NCBI GenBank assembly: GCA_963575645.1
Contig: OY754468.1
Span: 13,268,001-13,332,000, forward strand
DNA: 64,000 nt
Reading direction: 5' to 3'
Source of the DNA: Xanthostigma xanthostigma
Taxonomy: Eukaryota > Arthropoda > Insecta > Raphidioptera > Raphidiidae
Position 1 is the first letter of the stretch. The number at the start of each line of letters is the position of its first letter. The notes under the pieces were generated by a model that was not told where the DNA came from, searched no databases, and saw only the letters and a program-made list of their open reading frames with translations. Shown piece by piece: positions 10,304 through 19,546 of the stretch. The position numbers were made by a program, and so were the translations under genes.

Positions 10304-10468
10304 ATTGACGTATGCAGTCATATATATATTTCCGTACACACATATACGCACATGTATATTTTAAAATAGCTAGCAATTAATAAAATAGATAGATAGATAG
10401 ATGTTCCAATTAAATTTTTTTATTATTTCACTTTATACGTAGCGAAGCACGTACAGGGCCGCTAGTAG
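10304..10468 (+). mobile_element. Helitron-like 3' end
   Basis: After the tandem array come CACACATATACGCACATG, GATAGATAGATAGATGTTCC and a terminal ACGTAGCGAAGCACGTACAG followed by GGCCGCTAG. The CGAAGCACGTACAGGGCCGCTA terminus is shared with the element ending at 11,460. A GC-rich end finishing CTAG-like, without inverted terminal repeats, fits a non-autonomous Helitron. Confidence 0.5.
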
Positions 10469-10730
10469 CATATATATCCTTTGCGCAAGCGCCGATTTTC
10501 CCCAAAAACAATAGGGCTCTTCATATTTGCATACCAAACATCCTCCCAAAATTTGGTTTCAATCCGCTCATCCGTTTGACCTGTATCATGTTCACAGACA
10601 ACAGAGTTTTTCCAAAAATATGTTTTTTGGATTCGGGGGACCTCAAAACGGAGAGATATTGTGAAATTTTTGAAAAATGATTTTTGACCTAAACTAGTAC
10701 CATTCCCCACTTGTGGGTTGGAATGGTAAA
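10465..10730 (-). mobile_element. CCATTCCAACCCACAAGTGG repeat family copy
   Basis: On the minus strand it starts TTTACCATTCCAACCCACAA with a short hairpin (CCATTCC...GGAATGG), followed by GAGGTCCCC, AACGGATGAGCGGATTG and GCAAATATGAAGAGCCC. The frame across it is not a gene: the same text recurs at 18,690, 57,851, 59,586 and elsewhere with stops. Its far end normally carries GGCGCATGCGCAGAAGAGAT; here GCGCAAGCGC. Confidence 0.65.
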
Positions 10731-10850
10731 ATCAGCAGCTTAGCGAAGAATTCAACAGGTAAGTAGCATTTATTTATTTAGCCTATCTTGTTATTTGTAT
10801 ACGTAAACTGCAGATACATGACGTCACGCCTTGTTCAGTAGCTGATCAAT

Positions 10851-11460
10851 CTAATATATAAAATTCTCGTGTCACAGTTTTCGTTGCCATACTCCTCAGA
10901 AACGGCTTGACCGATTTTGATGAAATTTTTTGTGCTTATCCGGTATCTATGAGAATCGACCAACATCTATTTTTCATCCCCCTAAATGTTAGGGGTAGTC
11001 CACCCCTAAATTTTTTTTTTTATTTTTTAGACAAAATTTTTAATTTCTATTTTTTTATGATACAACATACAAAAATACATACAATCCTCAATTTTCACCC
11101 TTCTACGATCAACCCTTATTTTTTAATAGCCGTTTTAGTAATTTAATCATTTTTCCTCTCCGGTCGAAAACTGATCAATCGTCATTTAATTAGTTATCCC
11201 CGCCAGATGTCTACAGTTGTCACTTCGCCAACATCTATTTTTCATCCCCCTAAATGTTAGGGGTAGTCCACCCCTAAATTTTTTTTCTTCCTTCCCCATT
11301 CGTTCTTTTGCACCGGGCACGACGGCGCAGCCGGAGTGCTCGACATACACACATATACGTCCATGTATATTTTAAAATAAATAAAATAGATAGATAGATG
11401 TTCCAATTAAATTGTTTCATTATTTCACTTTATACGTAACGAAGCACGTACAGGGCCGCT
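10851..11460 (+). mobile_element. Non-autonomous Helitron-like element, 0.6 kb
   Basis: It opens CTAATATATAAAATTCTCGT followed by GTCACAG and GAAACGGCTTGACCGATTTT, carries AATGTTAGGGGTAGTCCACC twice, and ends GAAGCACGTACAGGGCCGCT. It has no inverted repeats at the ends and no coding capacity. The duplicated CATCTATTTTTCATCCCCCT block (about 10,964 and 11,230) is an internal direct repeat. Confidence 0.6.
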
Positions 11461-11654
11461 ATATATATATTATATTATACTGTTAGGCGGTACGAAGTTC
11501 GCCGGGTCCGTTAGTTTTTATATATAACATTCGTATTTATTGATATTTTTATAAACGAAAAAACGTGGAAACCGGTTAACATGTAGGTCAATCCTAAAAC
11601 TTCCCTCTATGTGTTAAATACGTTACAAAAAATTGTTACTGTCATGTTTATATA

Positions 11655-11830
11655 CACTAGCCGCTACCCGCGGCTTCGCACGCAGTTGAGATGACACAAC
11701 GTTTTATATAGCAATAGTGGCTTCACTGCAAACCCGATCTCAATCGGTTGATTCGATCTAAAGATAATAATTTGTTTACAACCCCCCCCCCCCCCCACTC
11801 GCAGACACATATACAGAAATCCGTCAAAAA
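11655..11830 (+). repeat. CTAGCCGCTACCCGCGG retroposon-like fragment with C15 tract
   Basis: CTAGCCGCTACCCGCGGCTT followed by CGCACGCAGTTG is a motif found at the ends of many insect RTE/SINE-like or Helitron-like repeats. A run of 15 C occupies 11,782-11,796. From 11,830 to 12,480 no gene is evident; ACAGTGGACTCTCCGATAA near 12,184 resembles a pogo/Tigger-type inverted repeat end, weakly. Confidence 0.4.
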
Positions 11831-12486
11831 ATAGTCAGAATAGCTTCCTAGAACCTCAAAACATCAAGATCTAATAAAAACTTGATTTTCGAAAATCGAT
11901 CAGAAACCACTTTTTTTTTGAAAATTTTCAAAAGCAGAAAGTTAAAAATACAGATAAATTGTTTTTTCCCCATTAATCTATTCCAATAATCTGTAAAAAA
12001 TAGGATAATATCCAATTGAATACGTCGCACAATAGGAAACTTTAACACAGGGTTTTCCAAGAGATAAAAAAACAAAACACGCTCATAATAGTATTAGCAA
12101 ATTGTTCTCCCATATTTACCAATGTTTTTGCACATACTTTCCTCAATAATGTTTTCGTTTGTTGTTTACCAACATTTCGCTTACAGTGGACTCTCCGATA
12201 ATGTGATTGTACTCTATAGTCTAGCTGCAGCTCTCAACCGTTCAGCGGCCACGGCAAACATCTATTGTACTATATATCGAAGAATCTCGCTAGAGATTCT
12301 TTTCTGTGCTAAATGCCAACGAATCTCTAGCGTATTCTTATACATTGATTTTGCCTTTGTCCCATATAACGCCGTGTATATGAAGCAAGTTTCCAAGTTT
12401 TATAGTTCTGTGACCACGTGACTTTCATAGGACCGATTTTTCGTATCACCCATATATACTTCTGTACCATAATAACAGCTTATACT

Positions 12487-12600
12487 GTGTGAGTGCCCGT
12501 GGACGAGCGGGTTACGACGCGACGTAGGCTAGTAAAACTAATAACAGGGTCTGAGTTCGATTCCCGTCAGCATCATTGGAAATTTTTTTTTTTTTTTAAT
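12487..12600 (+). repeat. tRNA-like SINE head with T-rich tail
   Basis: CGTGGACGAGCGGGTTACG resembles an A box, and GAGTTCGATTCCCGTCAGC is a good B box about 50 bp downstream, the spacing of a tRNA with a variable arm. The acceptor stem does not pair convincingly, so I do not call a functional tRNA. A run of T follows at once, as in a tRNA-derived SINE or pseudogene. Confidence 0.45.
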
Positions 12601-13287
12601 TTTTAATTTTTTTATGTTTTTAATTGTTTTTTTTATTTCTAATTTATTTTCTCAATTTTTTTCTCATTATATTTTTATTTCCTTTTTAATTTTTATTATT
12701 TTCTTGTTTTTTGAAAAATTCACTTTCGTCAAATCTTTTATTAAAAAATAACAAAATATATGATTGAAGTTAGATTTAAATAAATTAATTTATTAAAAAA
12801 CATATTTATCATAAAAAGTGCAACAAAAATTAAAAACTGAAAAGATTACGAAGTGAAACTTCTTTTTTTAATGCAAAATAAGTATTTTACAAATGATATG
12901 AAAAAAAATTTGTATTTTTAATGGTGGGCCTTGTTCATTGATTTTTTTTTCATGCCTTCAAAATGTGCCTTCATGGAATCTTCAAGAATATCCATATTTC
13001 AAATGAATATAAATAAAAAAAAAAACTAAAAAAAAAAATATATACGCGTCGACTTGAGAACCTCCTCCGTTTTTGTTTTTCGTCGGTTAATAAAAAAGAA
13101 TCATGTATTACAGAGCATAGACTTGTTATAGCTCATTTTTATTTTTAATAGACTTCACATGGATTGTTTACAAATTGAATGTCATGGTATTCGCATGGAG
13201 GTGTGATGAGCCGATTGCACCACTAGGTGTTGCACCGCGGCAGCACTGGACTACGCGGCAAAATATAAATGCACTTTTGTAGTACGG
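12600..13287. other. AT-rich spacer without recognisable genes
   Basis: Poly-T/poly-A rich sequence with no sustained reading frame. A GC-richer patch at 13,195-13,260 (TTGCACCACTAGGTGTTGCA, CCGCGGCAGCACTGG) contains a short TGCA-rich inverted motif but no identifiable feature. Confidence 0.5.
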
Positions 13288-13372
13288 TTTGTTAAATGAG
13301 AAGTAAAAATCAAAAGTCGATTATTGCAATTTCTATAACCGACTTTTGATTGTTACTTCTTATTTAACAAAA
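13288..13372. repeat. Short hairpin, arms about 35 bp
   Basis: TTTGTTAAATGAGAAGTAAA and CAAAAGTCG pair with CGACTTTTG and the complement TTACTTCTTATTTAACAAA around a 20-base AT-rich loop. It has the size of a minimal MITE. Confidence 0.75.
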
Positions 13373-13585
13373 TACATGAGAGACGCGCTCGAAACCACAG
13401 TTGCATGGAGTAAGGATCGTGTTGTTTTTTACAATACATATTCTAATTTCAGAGATTCATTGCATTTAAATACAACAATATGAACACTTTTATTGCATTT
13501 AAATACAACAATATAAAAAATGCACATATGTTTATTTTGGAGGAAAAATAAAAATAATGTCTCACACTTTGGAAAAAGACGTGAA

Positions 13586-14146
13586 ATCTTAAAAAAAAAC
13601 TTCGGAGAAGTAAAAACTTCGTTCTGTGCTAAATTCAAAAACTTGAGGCGACTGAATCTTAAGATTATAACTTAATAAAAAAAAAGAATTTCGAGGCAGA
13701 CAAGAAATTGAAATCAAGCTCGAAATTCTGTGCGCAAGACGTCGAAAAAAAATGAATTTCGAGGCAGACAAGGAATTGAAATCCAACCTTGAAATTCTGT
13801 GCTTATAAAAGCTACAAGAGCAACAGCAAAAAAAAGTGCACAGACGGCGTTTTTTTAGTGATAACTAAAGGAGTTATGCGAACACCGTCTTTGCATTTTT
13901 TTTGCTGTTGCTCTTGTAGCTTTTATAAGCACAGAATTTCAAGGTTGGATTTCAATTCCTTGTCTGCCTCGAAATTCATTTTTTTTCGACGTCTTGCGCA
14001 CAGAATTTCGAGCTTGATTTCAATTTCTTGTCTGCCTCGAAATTCTTTTTTTTTTATTAAGTTATAATCTTAAGATTCAGTCGCCTCAAGTTTTTGAATT
14101 TAGCACAGAACGAAGTTTTTACTTCTCCGAAGTTTTTTTTTAAGAT
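13586..14146. repeat. Foldback, arms about 270 bp
   Basis: ATCTTAAAAAAAAACTTCGG at the left and CCGAAGTTTTTTTTTAAGAT at the right; pairing runs almost without mismatch to a 25-base turn near 13,866. Within each arm AATTTCGAGGCAGACAAG occurs twice as a direct repeat. All reading frames here occur in mirror-image pairs and are not genes. Confidence 0.9.
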
Positions 14147-14204
14147 AGCTTTATATATTATATGCAATATATAATATGCAATATATAATATGTAATAAGA
14201 GTTT

Positions 14205-14600
14205 GTTAGGCGCGAATAGCGTAAGCTAAAGCGCCTATATGTACTCGCTTTGTCTGTACGTCTGTGAATCTGTACGTCCCACTTTTTTGTGTCACGCGTA
14301 CAGCCCAAACGCCCTAACCGATTTTAAAAAACTTTTTTTTGATCGATTCGTCTCCGGGTAACTTAGATCCTAACGTCGCCCGATTTTTGAATTTTGGCCC
14401 CAGAGGGGAGAAATTTAGGAAAAACGAAGTTTTTTGCTTATAGCTCGCTCATTTTAAATCGGATCGGCTCGAAACCTGTCTTAAACGAAAGAGGAGAAAA
14501 TTTTACATAAGTTTCGTACAACAGAAAATGCCCAAACAGTTTTTTTATACACATTTATATAGAAATAAATTCAATTTGATATAACCGATGGCAAACATCT
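14205..14600 (+). repeat. GTTAGGCGCGAATAGCG interspersed repeat
   Basis: GTTAGGCGCGAATAGCGTAA, ACTCGCTTTGTCTGTACG and CCCTAACCGATTTTAAAAAA are followed by a segment (AAACCTGTCTTAAACGAAAG, AGAGGAGAAAATTTTACATA) shared with the GACGTGATAACG family at 5,830-5,950 and 36,600. It is a composite of two repeat families; type undetermined. Confidence 0.45.
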
Positions 14601-14841
14601 TTCGGTTATCTCTCTCTGTTGCACGGCTTAACATGGCAATTTAAAAATTGCGTATGTTCTGTCTTCAAATAAAATTGGTCGATAATATTATTTATTACAA
14701 TAATGAAATTAAAAGATAGCATTTGTTCAAAAACGGATGCCGTTTCGAATATTTGTGAATTGCAACGCCTTCTGAGTTAACAATTTGAATAACTAATTAT
14801 AATACTTTGACAGATGCAAACGTCACTTTTGACATTTCTTA

Positions 14842-15345
14842 CCATTCTGTCACCACGGATGATCGGATTGAAACCAAATTTTGGGAGGATGTTTGATATG
14901 CAAATATGAAGTGGCCTATTGTTTTTAGGGAACATCGGCGCATGCGTAAAAGAATATATCTCTTATAATGTTGTTTTATATAAAAATAATATAGTTTGTA
15001 AAACGGTTTACTCTTCTATCTATTTTTACTAGTCATTTTTGTAAATTTTTTGGGGAAAATCGGCGCATGCGCAAGAGATATATGCGGTCGTTGTTTTTTT
15101 TTTTTAATTATAGCGGTGTACTTTTAATAATAGTTTTTTATTCTATTTTACAAGAAAGTTTTGTAAAATGTTTTTTTTTGAGGGAAAGTCGGCGCATGCG
15201 CAGAAGAGGTATAAGTTATAAAGTTGTTTGTATATAAGAATGGTATACTTTTCATAACGGTTTTTTATTCGATCTATTTTTACAAGAGTTTTGTATAATT
15301 TTTGGGAAAAATCGGCGCATGCGCAAAAGAGATACATGTCATAGT
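14842..15345 (+). repeat. CCATTCC-family copy with four tandem ~125-bp tails
   Basis: After CATTCTGTCACCACGGATGA and GAAACCAAATTTTGGGAGGA, a unit containing CGGCGCATGCGCAAGAGATA and TTTTACAAGAAAGTTTTGTA repeats at 14,937, 15,063, 15,190 and 15,314. The 10-bp palindrome GCGCATGCGC is conserved in three of the four. A related array is at 20,990-21,490. Confidence 0.65.
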
Positions 15346-15499
15346 TATTTTTTATAGGGGAATTATAAAACGATCGAATAAAAAAAAACTTGGTGACTGA
15401 TGATGAGAGACTGTTTTAATAACTTGAGATATTAGAATAATAGTTGGGTGACTAAATTAATAAGTGAGCGACTGAATTACTAAGTGACTGACTAGAATG

Positions 15500-16245
15500 C
15501 CTTCGGTAATTTTGAAGCAGATATCTTCAACCGATTGAGATGAAAATTTGTATACACGTTTAGTTTGGATGACAATGCATGGTTAGCTGTGTGACGTCAC
15601 TCTAAATCCAATATGGCGGACTTCTAAATTGGCGGACTAAATTTATTATGCTTTCCTACAATATGGGTATCAAATGAAAGGGCTTGCTGAGAATAACTCG
15701 AAAAATAAAGTGACGTCACTCTAAATCCAATATGGCGGACTTCTAAAGATGGCGGACTAAGTTTATTATGCTTTCCTACAATATGGGTATCAAATGAAGG
15801 GGCTTGCTGAGAATAACTCGAAAAATAAAGTGACGTCACTCTAAAACCAATATGGCGGACTTCCAAAGATGGCGGACTAAGTTTTTTATGCTTTCCTACA
15901 ATATGGGTATCAAATGAAAGGGCTTACTGAAACTAACTCAAAAAATAAAGTGACGTCACTCTAAATCAAATATGGCGGATTTCTAAAGATGGCGGACTAA
16001 TTTTATTATGCTTTCCTACAATATGGGTATCAAATGAAAGGGCTTGCTGAGAATAACTCGAAAAATAAAGTGACGTCACTCTCAATCCAATATGGCGGGC
16101 TTCTAAAGATGGCGGACTAATTTTATTATGCTTTCCTACAATATGGGTATAAATGAAAGGCTTGCTGAGAATAACTCGAAAAATAAAGTGACGTCAGTCT
16201 AAATCCAATATGGCGGACTTCTAAAAATGGCGGACTGGTTTTTAC
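15500..16245 (-). repeat. 120-bp tandem array with TGACGTCA, about 5.5 copies
   Basis: GTGACGTCACTCTAAATCCA recurs at 15,591, 15,710, 15,830, 15,950, 16,070 and 16,188. Each unit also carries CAATATGGCGGACTTCTAAA and ATGGGTATCAAATGAAAGGG. The same array lies in the opposite orientation at 58,466-59,110, with the same flank (AACCGATTGAGATGAAAATT). The 120-bp period keeps a frame open on the minus strand; I regard that frame as repeat-derived. Confidence 0.9.
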
Positions 16246-16409
16246 AAGAAAGTTATGAATTTTTTTTTCTAAACTCATAATTTCAGAAATATTTTGAAAA
16301 AAAAATCTGTTGTTCTTTTGTTCTGAAGATGTTAGTTAGGTAGTTCTTTGTTTAATTTTTGCATGACATAATAACATAATATTACATAGAGAACCATGAA
16401 ATTATTAAA

Positions 16410-16915
16410 TTTATTTTTTTCCTTTCTGTGTTTCATTATTTCCAACTGTTATTTTTTTCTTAAATTAAGTAAATTAAGTTATATTATTAAGCTCCAAGTG
16501 TCGTTATAAATATATACACCGATTTTCAAACAAAACACCGGGGTATATGCTGTAAAATTTCGCGCCTTGTAATTCTTGAATTACTTGGGCATATACTCCC
16601 ACTGGTTTGTTTGTTTGAACTCGCTCATCTCAGGAACTACCTACTGGTTCGAATTTATTTTTTTTTTGTTGGATAGTTCATTTATCGAGGAAGTCTATAG
16701 GCTATATAATATCACGCTACGACCAATAGGAGCGGAGCATCAATAAAAAATGTTGCAAAATGTAACTCAAAATTTGTCCGTCGGACGGTAACTCCGATCA
16801 TCATGAAATTTGGACACAACATGCATCTCGGAAAACTAAGATGAATGTGCGTACTCATGATCCTCCCTCCATTCATTCTTTTGCAGCCGGGTGAAACCGG
16901 GCGGGACCGCTAGTA
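16410..16915 (+). mobile_element. Interspersed element ending in GGGCGGGACCGCTAGTA
   Basis: The 5' part (TTTCCTTTCTGTGTTTCA, AATTTCGCGCCTTGTAATTC) recurs at 26,660-26,820 and 52,940-53,010. The 3' part has AACTCGCTCATCTCAGGAAC, CGTCGGACGGTAACTCC and ends AGCCGGGTGAAACCGGGCGG then GACCGCTAG, with a GCCGGGTGAAACCGGGC hairpin just before a CTAG end. That structure is Helitron-like. Confidence 0.45.
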
Positions 16916-17217
16916 TTATTATAAAGGATTTTCCAATAGAAGCTGTAACTGTCCCACAATAAATCAAATGTATTGCACCGATGACTCACTAGTAAGCCGG
17001 GGGCATAGGGTGAATATTCCATATCTCCTGTGAGACGGAGGGCCCCTCTCAGAAAAAAAAATACATACAGTGCTTCAAAACTTCTTTTTAGACTTTTACA
17101 AGTGTTTCAAAAGTATCTTAAATGTAATGTTTCTTTCCCCAAAACTTGGCACTTGCTCCTTCTTGTAATCTTGAGTTCTTTATTTAAATTAAAAACATAA
17201 ATAAACATGATTTAAAG

Positions 17218-17468
17218 CAGGGGTGTCAGATCGATTTTTCTAAAGGGCCATTTTTAAGATTTAGGGTGTGTTAGCGGGCCAGACTTTAACATAAAAACTA
17301 AAACACGTATGTACTAAATTCAAATCTTTATTTATTTAGTTGATAAGCTCATTGATGTCAGGGGTCATATTTGAGGAAGTTATTTTCATAATAGATTCTG
17401 GTCGCGGGCCGTATTGAGATGGCTTGAGGACCAGATGCTGCCCACGGGCCGTATCTCTGACATCACTA
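17218..17468 (+). mobile_element. hAT MITE, 251 bp, with 8-bp target duplication
   Basis: It starts CAGGGGTGTCAGATC and ends TCTGACATCACTA, with imperfect terminal inverted repeats, and is flanked by ATTTAAAG (17,210-17,217) and ATCTAAAG (17,469-17,476), an 8-bp duplication with one change. GGGCCAGACTT and CGGGCCGTATTGAG lie inside. A partial minus-strand copy is at 47,780-47,862. It sits about 270 bp upstream of the knottin start codon. Confidence 0.75.
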
Positions 17469-17475
17469 ATCTAAA

Positions 17476-17485
17476 GGGAATACCC
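17476..17485. promoter_or_regulatory. kappaB-like site upstream of the knottin gene
   Basis: GGGAATACCC is a near-palindromic decamer one base away from the Rel/NF-kappaB consensus used by Toll and IMD pathway factors. It lies about 130 bp upstream of the TATA box and 257 bp upstream of the start codon, where immune peptide genes often carry such sites. One isolated match in AT-rich DNA is suggestive only. Confidence 0.35.
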
Positions 17486-17615
17486 AATATACACTTTGTT
17501 TTATTTCAAATTAGAGGTCCACTGTGATTAATGAAAAACCCAGTATGATAGCAACAACACCCGTTTATATCGAAAAGAGGTCACGATCTCTACCTGATAT
17601 CCTCAGAGCGGGTGA

Positions 17616-17622
17616 TATAAAA
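17616..17622 (+). promoter_or_regulatory. TATA box of the knottin gene
   Basis: TATAAAA within GGTGATATAAAACGGAG is 120 bp upstream of the ATG. A start site about 30 bp downstream would give a 5' leader near 95 nt with no upstream ATG in a strong context apart from AAGATGACAG at 17,641, which would lie at the expected start. Confidence 0.55.
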
Positions 17623-17741
17623 CGGAGTTAGAAGACAGCAAAGATGACAGAAAGTTCTTAAACGTACTACAGTGAACTTTACATTGTATAACAACGAAAT
17701 TAAACGCCAAGTGCAAGTTTCAAGTTTGAAAAAAAGCCAAA

Positions 17742-17921
17742 ATGAAGCTAAGTTTGATTATTATTGCCGTCGTCTTTGTGGTCGTCGCATTCGCTCTACC
17801 AGAAGGGGTAATGGCGTGCATCGCAAATGGAAACGGATGTCAACCTGATGGAAGTCAAGGAAACTGCTGTTCCAAATACTGTCACAAGGAACCTGGCTGG
17901 GCTGCCGGATACTGCCGTTAG
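17742..17921 (+). CDS. Secreted six-cysteine knottin, Alo-3-like antifungal peptide
   Basis: A 59-residue single-exon gene. Residues 1-25 ([20 protein letters not shown]...VMA) form a signal peptide with a likely cut after VMA. The mature peptide is 34 residues starting [18 protein letters not shown] and ending GWAAGYCR. Six cysteines fall in a C-x6-C-x8-CC-x3-C-x10-C pattern, the inhibitor cystine-knot spacing. It differs from the mature beetle peptide Alo-3 (Acrocinus longimanus) at only a few positions and lacks the final basic pair. Alo-3 acts extracellularly on fungal cells, so a haemolymph antifungal role is inferred. The start is the only ATG before the signal peptide, in an AAAATGA context. 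TATA box and kappaB-like motif upstream support an inducible immune gene. Nothing appears broken. Confidence 0.92.
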   Translation: MKLSLIIIAVVFVVVAFALPEGVMACIANGNGCQPDGSQGNCCSKYCHKEPGWAAGYCR

Positions 17922-17961
17922 AAAATCGTAAACGCACATATATTTACTATATTGTAAAATT

Positions 17962-17967
17962 ATTAAA
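17962..17967 (+). terminator. Variant poly(A) signal of the knottin gene
   Basis: ATTAAA lies 41 bp after the stop codon, the commonest variant of AATAAA. No canonical AATAAA is seen in the next 80 bp, and a T-rich stretch follows near 18,005-18,030. The predicted transcript is thus about 330-350 nt. Confidence 0.45.
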
Positions 17968-18352
17968 TCGAATATAATTGTGTACTTAAAACATCAAATA
18001 TATAATCTTTTAACAAATTCATTTCGTCTTGTTAATTAAATCAGTGAAGTTCAGAAAGTGGGCACTGTGCATCATATGAGGAAAACTTTTATTTATGAAA
18101 TTATCGAAATTTTGATTTTTATCATTTATTAGTTTCGAATTGAAGACAAATTGATTTTTTTTACCTGTTTTTCGAAAAATGGGGTTACTTATTAACAGAG
18201 TTGCGCAAACCTAAGTGATTGAAACATTGAGCTCTTTTATAAATGATCGTTTTAAATCTTTGATTCACGTCTGAAATGATCGTTTTATTCAAGCGACAAG
18301 CACTTTCACTTTCAAAATCGCTTAAAAACATCAAGCGCTTACTAAAGCACTT

Positions 18353-18545
18353 AAAAAATTCCAGTCAATTGGGCGACGGGACCATTCCAACTTCAAAAAT
18401 GTTGACATTTGATTATAATAAAGGAAACAAAATTTCTGATATCGCGTGAGGTGACGCGGGTAATGGCTAGTATTCAATATGATATTAACTATTCGTTGCC
18501 ATGGTTACCTACATAGTATGTTCCACGTCATGTAAAAATTAATCA
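18353..18545 (+). repeat. GGGACCATTCCAACTT family copy
   Basis: CCAGTCAATTGGGCGACGGG, ATGTTGACATTTGATTATAA, GTGAGGTGACGCGGGTAATG, GCTAGTATTCAATATGATAT and GTTACCTACATAGTATG in this order define the family. It lies directly beside a minus-strand CCATTCC element, as other copies do (59,460/59,586), so the two may be parts of one longer element. Confidence 0.6.
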
Positions 18546-18689
18546 AAGCATGCTTTACTAGTTTATTTCTGACAGATCCATAAAACAAAATAGAGCGGAT
18601 GATTTTTTGTATTTTCAAAATATTTCCGAAACTATAAAGTTTAGAAAAATTTTTTTTAACAAAATTTTCTTGAAAAAATAAATAGAATA

Positions 18690-19008
18690 GCCGTTATGAA
18701 AAGTATACCATTATTAGGTATATAAAAAATACAGTTTTAGCATATATCTCTTCTGCGCATGCGCCGATTTTCCCCAAAAACAATAGGGCTCTTCATATTT
18801 GCATACCAAACATCCTCCCAAAATTTGGTTTCAATCCGTTCATCCGTTTGATCTGTATCGTGTTCACAGACAAACAGACTAACAGACGCACGGAGATTTT
18901 CCAAAAATATGTTATTGATTCGGGGGACCTCAAAACGGAAAGATATTGTAAAATTTTGAAAACCTAAACTAGTACCATTCCCTACTTGTGGGTTGGAATG
19001 GTAAAATC
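18690..19008 (-). mobile_element. CCATTCCAACCCACAAGTAG repeat copy
   Basis: The minus strand reads TTACCATTCCAACCCACAAG, GAGGTCCCCCGAATC, AACGGATGAACGGATTG, AATCGGCGCATGCGCAGAAG and TACCATTATTAGG... in the family order. Frames are interrupted. The terminal hairpin CCATTCC/GGAATGG lies at 18,970-19,002. Confidence 0.65.
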
Positions 19009-19546
19009 AAGCCTTTCATTTGAAATTGCCTTGGTGTACTAAAATAAAAAGTTTGCATTTGTTCAAAAACGAATGCCATTATAAATATTGGTGAAATGCA
19101 ACGCCTTCTGAGTTAACAATTTAAATAACTAAGTACCTGGGTGACCGAGCTTTGCTCGGAAAGTTAAATAAAATACTGATATGCTGATATCGCCAAAACT
19201 TTGAGAATCGTAGGTTCTCTGTCGCTTCCCTTTGTGGAGCCTACGTCTCCACCTTTGCTACAGTCTTACCTCGCGTGGCTGCGCCCCGCTCGGTTGTAAA
19301 CAACATTAGTCGAGCCTTCGGCTCTCCATATAAGAACCGTAGGTTCTCTGGGGAAGCTTCACTTCCTTTTGTGGAGCAATAAGATAATATTGCTGAAACA
19401 GTTTGACTCCTTTGTGGAGAGGATTGTCGGCCCTTATGGCAATCCGGTACTTGTAAAACTGATTCGCCGTCATCTTGATCTATGATATTGCATCTTTCGC
19501 TTCAAATTTAGGTTAAAAATTTATTTATTAAAATTACTCACCTATT

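Noticed and set aside
12487-12580. Functional tRNA gene
   Set aside because: Acceptor and D stems do not pair well; only box-like motifs are convincing.
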